From contig JAKVCF010000053.1 of assembly GCA_022447335.1 (NCBI GenBank), positions 1-14,114 on the forward strand: a stretch of DNA of 14,114 nt, in the 5' to 3' direction. The stretch's first letter is position 1. Every line of letters starts with the position of its first letter. The notes beneath the pieces are model-generated. The model was not told the DNA's origin and ran no database searches. It saw only the letters and a program-made list of their open reading frames with translations. The position numbers were made by a program, and so were the translations under genes. The stretch is from Planctomycetota bacterium (GTDB lineage: Bacteria > Planctomycetota > UBA1135). Positions 7,264-13,997 of the stretch are shown in pieces.

Positions 7264-7791
7264 ATGCGCTTCCTCGCCACCTTGTTGCTATTCCCGACTC
7301 TGCTGGCCCTTTCGGCCTGCAGTTCTGCCCCCGATATCACCCCGGAAGAGCGTCCTACTCTGGTCACGCTCAAGGACTATCGCACCGGGGTCGACCTGTT
7401 CTTGGCCAATGAGGCCCACACGAGCATGGTCGATTACTACTCCAAGGCGCGCTCGAGCGCTGATCTGAAGGTGGTCCCCAACCTCGATATGGGCGCACTG
7501 ATGATGGCCCTCGAAGACTACGGCTTCTTCGAAGCCGCTCAAGCCGGCCTGCGCCGGACCCCAGGCGCGCGCACAACTCTGCTAGTCGAGGTCGGCCAGG
7601 AAAAGTACAGCCTCTCGATGAGTGCGGAAGACGCCTCCGCTTCTATTGAACGCTCAATCAGCTGCAACAACGCCTTCCGCGCGCTATACAACGCGCACTT
7701 CAGCATGCAACTCATCGACAACCCGGACGGCCGCGCGCTCTTCGAAGATCAGCAACGACGACTCGGTGCCTCCAACTCCCGGGGTTTCTAG
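7264..7791 (+). CDS. Small lipoprotein of unknown function
   Basis: The 175-residue product begins MRFLATLLLFPTLLALSACS, a signal peptide with lipobox LSAC; lipidation would be on Cys19. The mature part is soluble-looking and mixed alpha/beta, with no repeat or catalytic motif I recognise (for example LKDYRTGVDLFLANEAHTSM and VEVGQEKYSLSMSAEDAS). It is probably tethered to the inner or outer membrane. The longer reading frame upstream (from 6265) is antisense to two good genes, so I start at 7264. Its stop TAG is followed directly by the GTG start of kdsB, which makes it the first gene of the kdsB-pyrG operon and hints at an envelope role. Confidence 0.75.
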   Translation: MRFLATLLLFPTLLALSACSSAPDITPEERPTLVTLKDYRTGVDLFLANEAHTSMVDYYSKARSSADLKVVPNLDMGALMMALEDYGFFEAAQAGLRRTPGARTTLLVEVGQEKYSLSMSAEDASASIERSISCNNAFRALYNAHFSMQLIDNPDGRALFEDQQRRLGASNSRGF

Positions 7792-8547
7792 GTGACGACC
7801 CCGGGCGACGCCGCGATCATTCTGCCCGCCCGGCGGGCCTCCTCGCGGCTCCCCGAGAAACTCCTTTTGGCGGAGTCGGGCAAGCCGCTCTTCGCTCACA
7901 CGCTCGAACGCTGCCTGGATTTGCAGAAGGATTGCCGCGTCATCGCAGCGGTCGATTGCAAAGAGCTCGCCGGAGTCGCGCATGCAACTGGCGCCGAAGT
8001 GGTACTTACCGATCCCGAGTTAGCCTCCGGCAGCGATCGGGTCTGGGCCGCGGCAAAAGCGCATAAGGAACTGCGCTACCTGATCAACGTTCAGGGCGAC
8101 GAGCCAGAAATCGACATCGCCGCGGTGCGCCGCGTGCTCGATTCACTGCGGAACGGTGCTGAGGTAGTCACACTCGCTGCCCCACTTCCCGCTGGCGCGC
8201 TCGACGACCCCTCTGCAGTCAAGCTGGTGCGCAACAGCCTGGGCAACGCGCTCTATTTCTCGCGAGCCCCCATCCCCCACGCTCGGCGCGCCGACGTTCA
8301 GGGCGCCGAGCCGATGCTCCACATCGGCGTCTACGGCTATACCCGCGAAACTCTAGCTAGCTTCGCCACCGCCCTCCCTACGCCACTCGAGCGCTGCGAA
8401 TCGCTCGAACAACTCCGATTCCTCGAGCACGGAGTTGCCGTCCGCGTCCTAGATTGTGCACACTCCTTCCCTGGGATTGACACTCGGGAAGATTACGATG
8501 CGTTCCTGCGACGCATCGCACCTCCCCCTTCCGTCTCCGACTCGTAA
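7792..8547 (+). CDS. kdsB: 3-deoxy-manno-octulosonate cytidylyltransferase (CMP-Kdo synthetase)
   Basis: KdsB couples Kdo to CTP, giving CMP-Kdo and pyrophosphate, the activated sugar for the inner core of LPS. The 251-residue cytoplasmic protein matches the family in length. It carries the nucleotide-binding start IILPARRASSRLPEKLL (9-25), TDPELASGSDRVW (73-85), the metal site NVQGDEP (99-105), YFSRAPIPHAR (155-165), HIGVYGY (177-183), PLERCESLEQLRFLEHG (198-214) and GIDTREDYDAF (228-238). Arg and Glu replace the usual Gly in the phosphate loop (RLPEK rather than RLPGK), a small change. The start is GTG, touching the stop of the lipoprotein gene. PyrG, which makes its CTP, is 12 nt downstream. 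Confidence 0.95.
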   Translation: MTTPGDAAIILPARRASSRLPEKLLLAESGKPLFAHTLERCLDLQKDCRVIAAVDCKELAGVAHATGAEVVLTDPELASGSDRVWAAAKAHKELRYLINVQGDEPEIDIAAVRRVLDSLRNGAEVVTLAAPLPAGALDDPSAVKLVRNSLGNALYFSRAPIPHARRADVQGAEPMLHIGVYGYTRETLASFATALPTPLERCESLEQLRFLEHGVAVRVLDCAHSFPGIDTREDYDAFLRRIAPPPSVSDS

Positions 8548-8559
8548 GCAGCCTCCCAC

Positions 8560-10224
8560 ATGACCAAATTCATTTTCGTGACTGGTGGCGTCGTGTCGTC
8601 CCTCGGAAAGGGCATCACCACTGCGGCCATTGCCGTGCTCCTCGAAAAGCGCGGCCTCAAAGTATCGATCCAGAAGCTAGATCCATATATCAATGTCGAT
8701 CCAGGCACTATGTCTCCCTTTGAGCACGGAGAGGTTTATGTCACGGAGGACGGCGCGGAGACCGATCTCGACCTAGGCCACTACGAACGCTTCAGCCACG
8801 CTCCAATCAGTCGCTATTCGAATGCGACCACCGGATCGATCTACTCGGAGGTCATCCGTCGCGAACGCAAGGGCGACTACCTTGGCAAGACTGTTCAAGT
8901 CATCCCGCACATCACTGATCAGATCCAACGCGCTATTCGTCAGGGCGCGCAACGCGGCATCGACGTGGCCATCGTCGAAGTCGGCGGCACCGCAGGCGAC
9001 ATCGAATCTCTACCCTTCCTCGAGGCGATTCGTCAGTTCGGTCTCAAGCTTGGCAAGGGCAATGTCTGTTATGTGCACCTGACACTGCTGCCTTACCTGT
9101 CGGCCTCGGGAGAAATGAAGACCAAGCCCACCCAGGAGACAGTGCGACGTATGCGCGAAATCGGTATTCAGCCGGACATTCTGGTCTGCCGCTGCGAGCG
9201 CCCTATGACCGAGGAAATGAGTCGCAAGATCGCGATGTTCTGCAACGTCTCCGGCGAAGATGTCATCCAAGAGATGGACGTCCCGCACACCATCTACGAG
9301 GTACCACTCGACCTGCTACGCGAAGGCATGGACGAGGCCCTGGTGCGCTGCCTGCGCTTAGAGGACACAGAACAAGGCGAGTTCTCCGACTGGGAGGATC
9401 TCCAATCGCGCTTCGCCGACCCAGAAGGCGAAGTCGAGATTGCCGTCGTTGGCAAGTACATCGAGCTTCACGACGCCTACAAGTCGATCTACGAAGCGCT
9501 GGCACACGGCGGAGCTGCTCACCGTCACAAAGTGCGCTTCCGCAAGGTGTCGGCTGAAGATCTAGTCGAACGCGGACCGGAAGAAATCCTGCGTGGCTGT
9601 GCCGGCCTGCTAGTACCAGGCGGCTTTGGTGAGCGCGGCCTCGAAGGCAAGATTCGCGCCATTCAGTGGGCGAGAGAGAATAACTTGCCCTTCTTCGGCA
9701 TCTGCTTCGGCATGCAGGCAATGGTCATCGAGTTCGCACGCAACGCGGCCGGCATCGAAGGCGCGCACACTTCGGAAGTCGACCCCAACTGTGCTGCGCC
9801 GGTTATTGACCTAATGCGTGAACAAGAGGGCGTAGAAGAAAAGGGTGGCACGATGCGGTTGGGGGCTTACCCCTGCCGCCTGATCGAGAACACTCGGTGC
9901 GCTGAGATTTATGGGCGCGACATGGTGCTTGAACGTCACCGTCACCGCTGGGAATTCAACAATGACTACAGAACAGCGCTAGAAAAGGTCGGCCTAACCT
10001 GCTCCGGCATCTGGGAGGCTCGCGGCCTTGTCGAAACGGTAGAGCTGCGCGATCGTCCCTTCTTCATAGGGGTGCAGTACCATCCTGAGTTCAAGTCCAA
10101 GCCACTGGCGCCACACCCTCTTTTCCAGGCCTTTGTGGGTGCCGCAATCGCCTTCGCCGAAGACGCCAGCGCAGAGGGAAAAGACGCCTCTACCGCAGCA
10201 TCCTCAGCGACGACAGCCAACTGA
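8560..10224 (+). CDS. pyrG: CTP synthase (glutamine hydrolysing)
   Basis: PyrG converts UTP to CTP with ATP and glutamine. The 554 residues cover the full enzyme. The synthetase domain opens with KFIFVTGGVVSSLGKGIT (3-20) and KLDPYINVDPGTMSPFEHGE (39-58). The acceptor region contains EVGGTAGDIES (140-150). The class I glutamine amidotransferase domain spans about 292-532, with LVPGGFGERG (351-360), nucleophile Cys382 in GICFGMQ and the His508/Glu510 pair in YHPEF. Phe replaces the more usual Leu after the nucleophile. The last 20 residues are an Ala/Ser/Asp-rich unconserved tail. The ATG is 12 nt after kdsB, so the operon ties CTP supply to Kdo activation. Confidence 0.98.
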   Translation: MTKFIFVTGGVVSSLGKGITTAAIAVLLEKRGLKVSIQKLDPYINVDPGTMSPFEHGEVYVTEDGAETDLDLGHYERFSHAPISRYSNATTGSIYSEVIRRERKGDYLGKTVQVIPHITDQIQRAIRQGAQRGIDVAIVEVGGTAGDIESLPFLEAIRQFGLKLGKGNVCYVHLTLLPYLSASGEMKTKPTQETVRRMREIGIQPDILVCRCERPMTEEMSRKIAMFCNVSGEDVIQEMDVPHTIYEVPLDLLREGMDEALVRCLRLEDTEQGEFSDWEDLQSRFADPEGEVEIAVVGKYIELHDAYKSIYEALAHGGAAHRHKVRFRKVSAEDLVERGPEEILRGCAGLLVPGGFGERGLEGKIRAIQWARENNLPFFGICFGMQAMVIEFARNAAGIEGAHTSEVDPNCAAPVIDLMREQEGVEEKGGTMRLGAYPCRLIENTRCAEIYGRDMVLERHRHRWEFNNDYRTALEKVGLTCSGIWEARGLVETVELRDRPFFIGVQYHPEFKSKPLAPHPLFQAFVGAAIAFAEDASAEGKDASTAASSATTAN

Positions 10225-10250
10225 TAGAATCCCGGGCTTGGCAGGCCTCG

Positions 10251-10547
10251 ATGCCCGCCTCTGAACCGATGAGCGAAACCGAAGAGACCCAGATCCCAGG
10301 TGGTGACTTCCGCCTCTTCCTGCAGAAGATTGCCATGCAGGGTTTCTATGCCCTAGGCCTAATCGAAGTGCCTGGCCTGCCTAAGCAGGATCCCAACCCA
10401 AACGCTGCCCAGTCAGTTATTGACGACCTACTCATGCTTCGCGAGAAGACCATGGGCAACCTGGACGACGCTGAGAAGCTGACTCTCGACAAGTTCATCT
10501 CGGACTTGCAGTTTCAATATCTCGAGGCGACAAAGGCGAACGCGTAA
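10251..10547 (+). CDS. DUF1844 family protein
   Basis: The 98-residue protein is cytoplasmic-looking and matches my memory of the DUF1844 family: DFRLFLQKIAMQGFYALGLI (19-38) and then a helix with NAAQSVIDDLLMLREKTMGN and the conserved end LDKFISDLQFQYLE. The function of the family is unknown; it is common in Planctomycetota, Acidobacteriota and Deltaproteobacteria-type genomes. The start is ATG 10251 with GGCAGG just upstream; ATG 10269 (MSETEETQ) is possible. It is the last gene of the rightward operon, 26 nt after pyrG, and faces the convergent acyl-CoA dehydrogenase gene across a 55-nt gap in which I see no clear terminator. Confidence 0.85.
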   Translation: MPASEPMSETEETQIPGGDFRLFLQKIAMQGFYALGLIEVPGLPKQDPNPNAAQSVIDDLLMLREKTMGNLDDAEKLTLDKFISDLQFQYLEATKANA

Positions 10548-10602
10548 AGGCAAGATCACTTTGGGGTTTCCTGGATAATGCACTGCTAGCACCACGCAAA
10601 CC

Positions 10603-11799
10603 TTAAGCGCCGTAGGCCGCGTATCCGGTGAACTCGTGGCCGAGGATGAGGCCGTGAATTTCTTCGGTACCTTCGTAGGTCAGCACGGTCTCGAGGTTGC
10701 ACGCGTGACGGCCAGCTTGGTACTCGAGGGTAATGCCGTTCGCGCCGAGCAGAGTGCGGCACTCGCGAGCAACGTCAAGTGCCATCCGCACATTGTTGCG
10801 CTTAGCCATCGAAACGTGCTGCGGGCGCATGATGCCCTGATCCTTCATACGGCCGAGGCGCCACACCAATAGCTGCCCCTTGGTAATCTCGGTCCCCATG
10901 TTGGCCAGCTTAGTCTGGGTAATCTGGAAGGATCCCAGTGGCTTGTCATAGATCTGACGATCTGAACAGTAGCGAATGACTTCGTCGAAGCAGGCCTGCG
11001 CAGCGCCGACTGCACCCCAGGCAATGCCATAACGCGCTGAAGTCAGACAGGACAACGCCGATTTCAGGCCCTGAACCTTCGGCAAGCGGTTGGACTCGGG
11101 CACACGCACTTCATCCATGACGAGTTCGCTAGTGACCGAGCAGCGCAGCGACCACTTGTGCTTCTGCTCCGGAGCCGAAAAGCCTTCACGGTCGTTCTCG
11201 ACTAGGAAGCCCTGGATCTTTCCGTTTTCATCACGGGCCCAAACGATCGAAACATCGGCGACGGTTCCATTGGTGATCCACATCTTCTGCCCATGCAAAA
11301 TCCAGTCGTCACCATCGCGGCGCGCACGTGTGCGCATGCCGCCTGGGTTCGAACCAAAGTCAGGCTCGGTCAGACCGAAGCAGCCGACGGCTTCACCGGT
11401 GGCGAGCTTTGGCAACCAGTAACGCTTTTGCTCTTCTGAGCCGAAGGCTTCGATCGGGTACATGACTAGCGAGCCCTGCACGCTGGCAAAGCTGCGCACG
11501 CCCGAATCAGCCCGCTCGATCTCCTGGCAAATCAAGCCGTAAGCCACCGAATTTAGGCCCGATCCACCGTACTCCTCGCTAACAGCCGGACCCAACAGAC
11601 CCAGCTCACCGAACTCGGGGATCAGCTCGCTCGGGAAAGTGCCAGCTTCCCAATGGTGTGGGACCACAGGCATAACACGCTCTTCGATGAAGCTGCGCAC
11701 CGAATCACGCACCATGCGCTCTTCGGGATCGAGCAGATCGTCGACCTGATAAAAATCGAGTTCCTTGAGAGGAAGGACGGAAGCAGAAGCAGTGGCCAT
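10603..11799 (-). CDS. gcdH: Acyl-CoA dehydrogenase, glutaryl-CoA dehydrogenase type
   Basis: The 398-residue flavoenzyme has all acyl-CoA dehydrogenase parts: an N-terminal helical domain, the FAD/substrate motif GCFGLTEPDFGSNPGGM (139-155), WITNG (174-178) and the C-terminal helical bundle with RQIYDKPLGSFQITQTKLA. Glutaryl-CoA dehydrogenase features are RSFASVQGSLVMYPI (102-116), whose Arg102 aligns with the substrate-carboxylate arginine, and EYQAGRHACNLETVLTYEGTEEIH (359-382), where Glu376 is the expected catalytic base. It would oxidise and decarboxylate glutaryl-CoA to crotonyl-CoA in lysine/tryptophan breakdown. A close paralogue acting on another acyl-CoA is possible. ATG 11799 is chosen for the AGGA site about 7 nt upstream. 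An upstream extension to 11904 would run antisense into metG. Confidence 0.9.
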   Translation of the reverse strand: MATASASVLPLKELDFYQVDDLLDPEERMVRDSVRSFIEERVMPVVPHHWEAGTFPSELIPEFGELGLLGPAVSEEYGGSGLNSVAYGLICQEIERADSGVRSFASVQGSLVMYPIEAFGSEEQKRYWLPKLATGEAVGCFGLTEPDFGSNPGGMRTRARRDGDDWILHGQKMWITNGTVADVSIVWARDENGKIQGFLVENDREGFSAPEQKHKWSLRCSVTSELVMDEVRVPESNRLPKVQGLKSALSCLTSARYGIAWGAVGAAQACFDEVIRYCSDRQIYDKPLGSFQITQTKLANMGTEITKGQLLVWRLGRMKDQGIMRPQHVSMAKRNNVRMALDVARECRTLLGANGITLEYQAGRHACNLETVLTYEGTEEIHGLILGHEFTGYAAYGA

Positions 11800-11810
11800 A
11801 GGGATTCCTA

Positions 11811-11823
11811 GTTCGGAACGAAC
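11811..11823. promoter_or_regulatory. 13-bp palindrome in the gcdH/metG divergent region
   Basis: GTTCG-GAA-CGAAC is a perfect inverted repeat with a 3-nt centre, placed in the 42 nt between the two divergent start codons. It lies 11 nt from the gcdH start and 18 nt from the metG start. Its position suits an operator for either gene, but no known regulator site is recognised and chance is possible. Confidence 0.3.
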
Positions 11824-11841
11824 GCGTATTCTATCCACAGG

Positions 11842-13581
11842 ATGCCCCGGCACCTCATTACTTCGGCACTCCCGTACGCAAATGGCCCGATTCACTTCGG
11901 CCACGTAGCAGGCGCCTACCTGCCCGCTGACGTCTATGCCCGCTACCTACGGTTGACCGGAGAAGAGGTGCTCTATGTCTGCGGCACCGACGAACATGGG
12001 GTGGCGATTACCCTGAAAGCCGAACAGGAAGGCCTAGGCTATCGTGAATACGTCGACCGCTGGCATGACGAGATCAAGGGCTTGTTCGATCGCTTCCAGA
12101 TCTCATTTGACCACTGGTCAGGAACGGCACGCTGCAGCCAGCACGCCGAAGCCAGCCGACGCTTCTTCCGCATTCTGCTTGATCGTGGGTATATTTTCGA
12201 CCGCACTGAAGATCAGTGGTTCTCCTCCACCCTCGACCGTTTCCTACCGGACCGGTATCTGCAAGGCACCTGCCCAGCCTGTGGCTTTGACCAAGCGCGC
12301 GGCGATGAGTGCCCGCAGTGCGGCAGCTGGATCGAAGCCCGCGAGCTGAAAAATCCGATCTGCACGCTCGACGGCTCGACTCCCGAGCTGCGCGCAACCA
12401 AACACTGGTATATCGACCTGCCGAAACTGCAGAAAGAGGGGCTGCAAGCCTGGTACGCCAGCGAGGATTCCAGTCGCCCACATGGCCCCTGGAAACCAAA
12501 TGTGGATGGCTACGTTCAGGCCATGCTGCGTGACCTGCACGCGCGACCGATTACCCGCGACCTCCCGTGGGGCATTCCGGTGCCCGAAGAACTTGAGGGT
12601 TCAGAAGGAAAGGTTCTCTACGTCTGGTTCGACGCGCCAATTGGCTATGTCTCGGCCACTATGGAATGGGCCGAGCAAAAGGGAACGCCCGAAGCCTGGT
12701 CGGAATGGTGGCAAGACGAAAACACCCAACTCACCCACTTTATCGGCAAAGACAACATCGCTTTCCATGTTGTAGTTTTCCCAAGCATGCTGCTCGGTCT
12801 GGGTAATGCCTGGGAGAACAAGCGCTTCCAATTACCGCACAATGTGCCAGCGAATGAATTTTATAACCTCCAAGGTCGCAAGTTCAACACGACCGCTGGG
12901 TGGTACCTCGATAACGAGCACTTCTTCAGTCAGTACTCAGCTGATGCCGCGCGCTTCTACCTACTGAACTCACTCCCCGAAACCTCGGATAGCGAATTTA
13001 GCTGGGAAGGATTTCAGATCGCAAACAATGCACTGCTAGCCGACAAACTCGGCAACTTTGCCAGCCGTGTACTAAAGTTTAACGCAAAACGCTTTGGCAG
13101 CTTGGTACCAGAATCAGACGGATCGCTCGATACCGATACTGATCTGCAGACCGCCGATTCGCGCCTCGCCGCGATCGGCACGCACATCGCAGCCTTTGAG
13201 TTCCGTAAAGCGGTCGCCGCAATGATGGATGGCTGCGACGCCCTGAACCAGTTCTTCGACGCACACGCGCCGTGGAAGCTGATCAAGTCCAGTGACCAAG
13301 TGAATCAGGCACGCTGCCGGGCAGTACTCGAGCGCTGCCTCGCATATCTCGAACTGATATCGCGTCGTATGAGCCCTCTCTGCCCCGCCGCCGCAGATCG
13401 CCTGCAGCAAATGCTCGGGGATGCTGCCGGCCCCACGACCTGGGGGAATGAAACTGCGAACCAACCACCCGCTCGCCTGACTGCGGGTACGGCGCTCGGC
13501 GAAGCGGATGTACTGTTCAAAAAAATCGACGACGACACCATCGCAGCCGAGATCGCTCGACTCGAAGATATCGTCGCCTGA
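11842..13581 (+). CDS. metG: Methionyl-tRNA synthetase with variant KMSKS loop
   Basis: MetG charges tRNA-Met with methionine for initiation and elongation. The 579-residue class I synthetase begins ITSALPYANGPIHFGH; the HIGH box is HFGH (18-21). A single zinc knuckle has Cys144, Cys147, Cys157 and Cys160. VWFDAPIGY (261-269) and HFIGKDN (299-305) are standard family blocks. The KMSKS loop region reads GRKFNTTAGW, so only the first lysine (347) remains of KMSKS. The anticodon-binding helical domain covers about 390-540 (NNALLADKLGNFASRVL, and HAPWKL at 475-480). The C-terminal dimerisation/tRNA-binding domain of longer MetRS forms is absent. The start ATG 11842 lies 42 nt from the divergent gcdH start. 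Confidence 0.95.
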   Translation: MPRHLITSALPYANGPIHFGHVAGAYLPADVYARYLRLTGEEVLYVCGTDEHGVAITLKAEQEGLGYREYVDRWHDEIKGLFDRFQISFDHWSGTARCSQHAEASRRFFRILLDRGYIFDRTEDQWFSSTLDRFLPDRYLQGTCPACGFDQARGDECPQCGSWIEARELKNPICTLDGSTPELRATKHWYIDLPKLQKEGLQAWYASEDSSRPHGPWKPNVDGYVQAMLRDLHARPITRDLPWGIPVPEELEGSEGKVLYVWFDAPIGYVSATMEWAEQKGTPEAWSEWWQDENTQLTHFIGKDNIAFHVVVFPSMLLGLGNAWENKRFQLPHNVPANEFYNLQGRKFNTTAGWYLDNEHFFSQYSADAARFYLLNSLPETSDSEFSWEGFQIANNALLADKLGNFASRVLKFNAKRFGSLVPESDGSLDTDTDLQTADSRLAAIGTHIAAFEFRKAVAAMMDGCDALNQFFDAHAPWKLIKSSDQVNQARCRAVLERCLAYLELISRRMSPLCPAAADRLQQMLGDAAGPTTWGNETANQPPARLTAGTALGEADVLFKKIDDDTIAAEIARLEDIVA

Positions 13582-13587
13582 TTGGAC

Positions 13588-13601
13588 CTAAGCCCGCTTA
13601 G
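13588..13601. repeat. Small palindrome at the metG/HU convergent junction
   Basis: CTAAGC-CC-GCTTAG is a perfect inverted repeat covering the HU stop codon and most of the 16-nt gap between the convergent metG and HU genes. It may form a weak two-way hairpin at the transcript ends, but it has no T run. Confidence 0.3.
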
Positions 13602-13870
13602 TTCAGCTCGTCTTTCCAGGCACGCGCCGGCTTAAAGCCGACGGTCTTACTGGCCGCGATCTGAATGGTCGCACCGGTTTGAGGGTTCCGCCCGGTTCGG
13701 GCAGCACGCTCGCGCAGGTTCCAGGTACCGAAACCGGCGATCGAAACGGCACCGTCCTCGGTAATACCGTGCTGAATGCCATTAAGGACGGTGTTGACGG
13801 TTTCTTCAGCACCAGTCTTGGTCGTTTCCAAGTTGGCACAGACGAAATCGATAAGTTCACGCTTGTTCAT
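13598..13870 (-). CDS. HU/IHF-family nucleoid DNA-binding protein
   Basis: The 90-residue protein has the exact HU length. An N-terminal dimerising helical part (MNKRELIDFVCANLETTKTG) is followed by the signature GFGTWNLRERAARTGRNPQT (46-65), where the beta arm begins, and it ends ASKTVGFKPARAWKDELN. HU dimers bend and compact DNA with little sequence choice. The GRNPQTG arm sequence is the typical HU form. Cys12 in the first helix is unusual but lies outside the DNA-contact residues. No clear ribosome site precedes ATG 13870. The gene faces metG across 16 nt, and its upstream neighbour on the same strand is an H1-like basic protein, so the locus concerns nucleoid packing. Confidence 0.95.
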   Translation of the reverse strand: MNKRELIDFVCANLETTKTGAEETVNTVLNGIQHGITEDGAVSIAGFGTWNLRERAARTGRNPQTGATIQIAASKTVGFKPARAWKDELN

Positions 13871-13922
13871 GAGATCGAGTGAGGGGGGAGTTGGAGCTCA
13901 GATCGAGTTGGGGAGAAACGAA

Positions 13923-13955
13923 CCAGGCTCCGGAACGAACCGTTCCGGAGCCTGG
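13923..13955 (-). terminator. Strong hairpin, probable terminator of the H1-like gene
   Basis: CCAGGCTCCGGAACG pairs with its exact complement over 15 bp around a 3-nt loop. On the minus strand the stem is followed by TTCGTTTCTC, a broken T-rich run. It lies 43 nt past the stop of the H1-like gene and 52 nt before the HU start, where a terminator is expected. Confidence 0.7.
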
Positions 13956-13958
13956 GGA

Positions 13959-13987
13959 GCCGGCCATGCCGGCAGGTGCTAGGCACC
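13959..13987. repeat. Two further perfect hairpins beside the terminator
   Basis: GCCGGC-CAT-GCCGGC (13959-13973) and GGTGC-TAG-GCACC (13975-13987) are perfect stems of 6 and 5 bp, each with a 3-nt loop like the large hairpin next to them. They sit directly after the stop codon of the H1-like gene, in its 3' untranslated region, and may protect the mRNA end or help terminate it. Confidence 0.45.
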
Positions 13988-13997
13988 CTCCGGAGAT

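Noticed and set aside
10577..10590. 14-mer AATGCACTGCTAGC also present at 13027-13040
   Set aside because: The second copy is in metG coding sequence in a conserved block. One exact 14-mer pair in 14 kb is close to chance expectation.
11800..11904. N-terminal extension of the acyl-CoA dehydrogenase
   Set aside because: It would overlap the metG start antisense, and the extra residues have no family match; ATG 11799 has a ribosome site.
13931..13940. CGGAACGAAC shared between the metG-gcdH palindrome (11814-11823) and the large hairpin
   Set aside because: A 10-mer shared once is expected by chance at this length, and the contexts differ (operator-like versus terminator stem).
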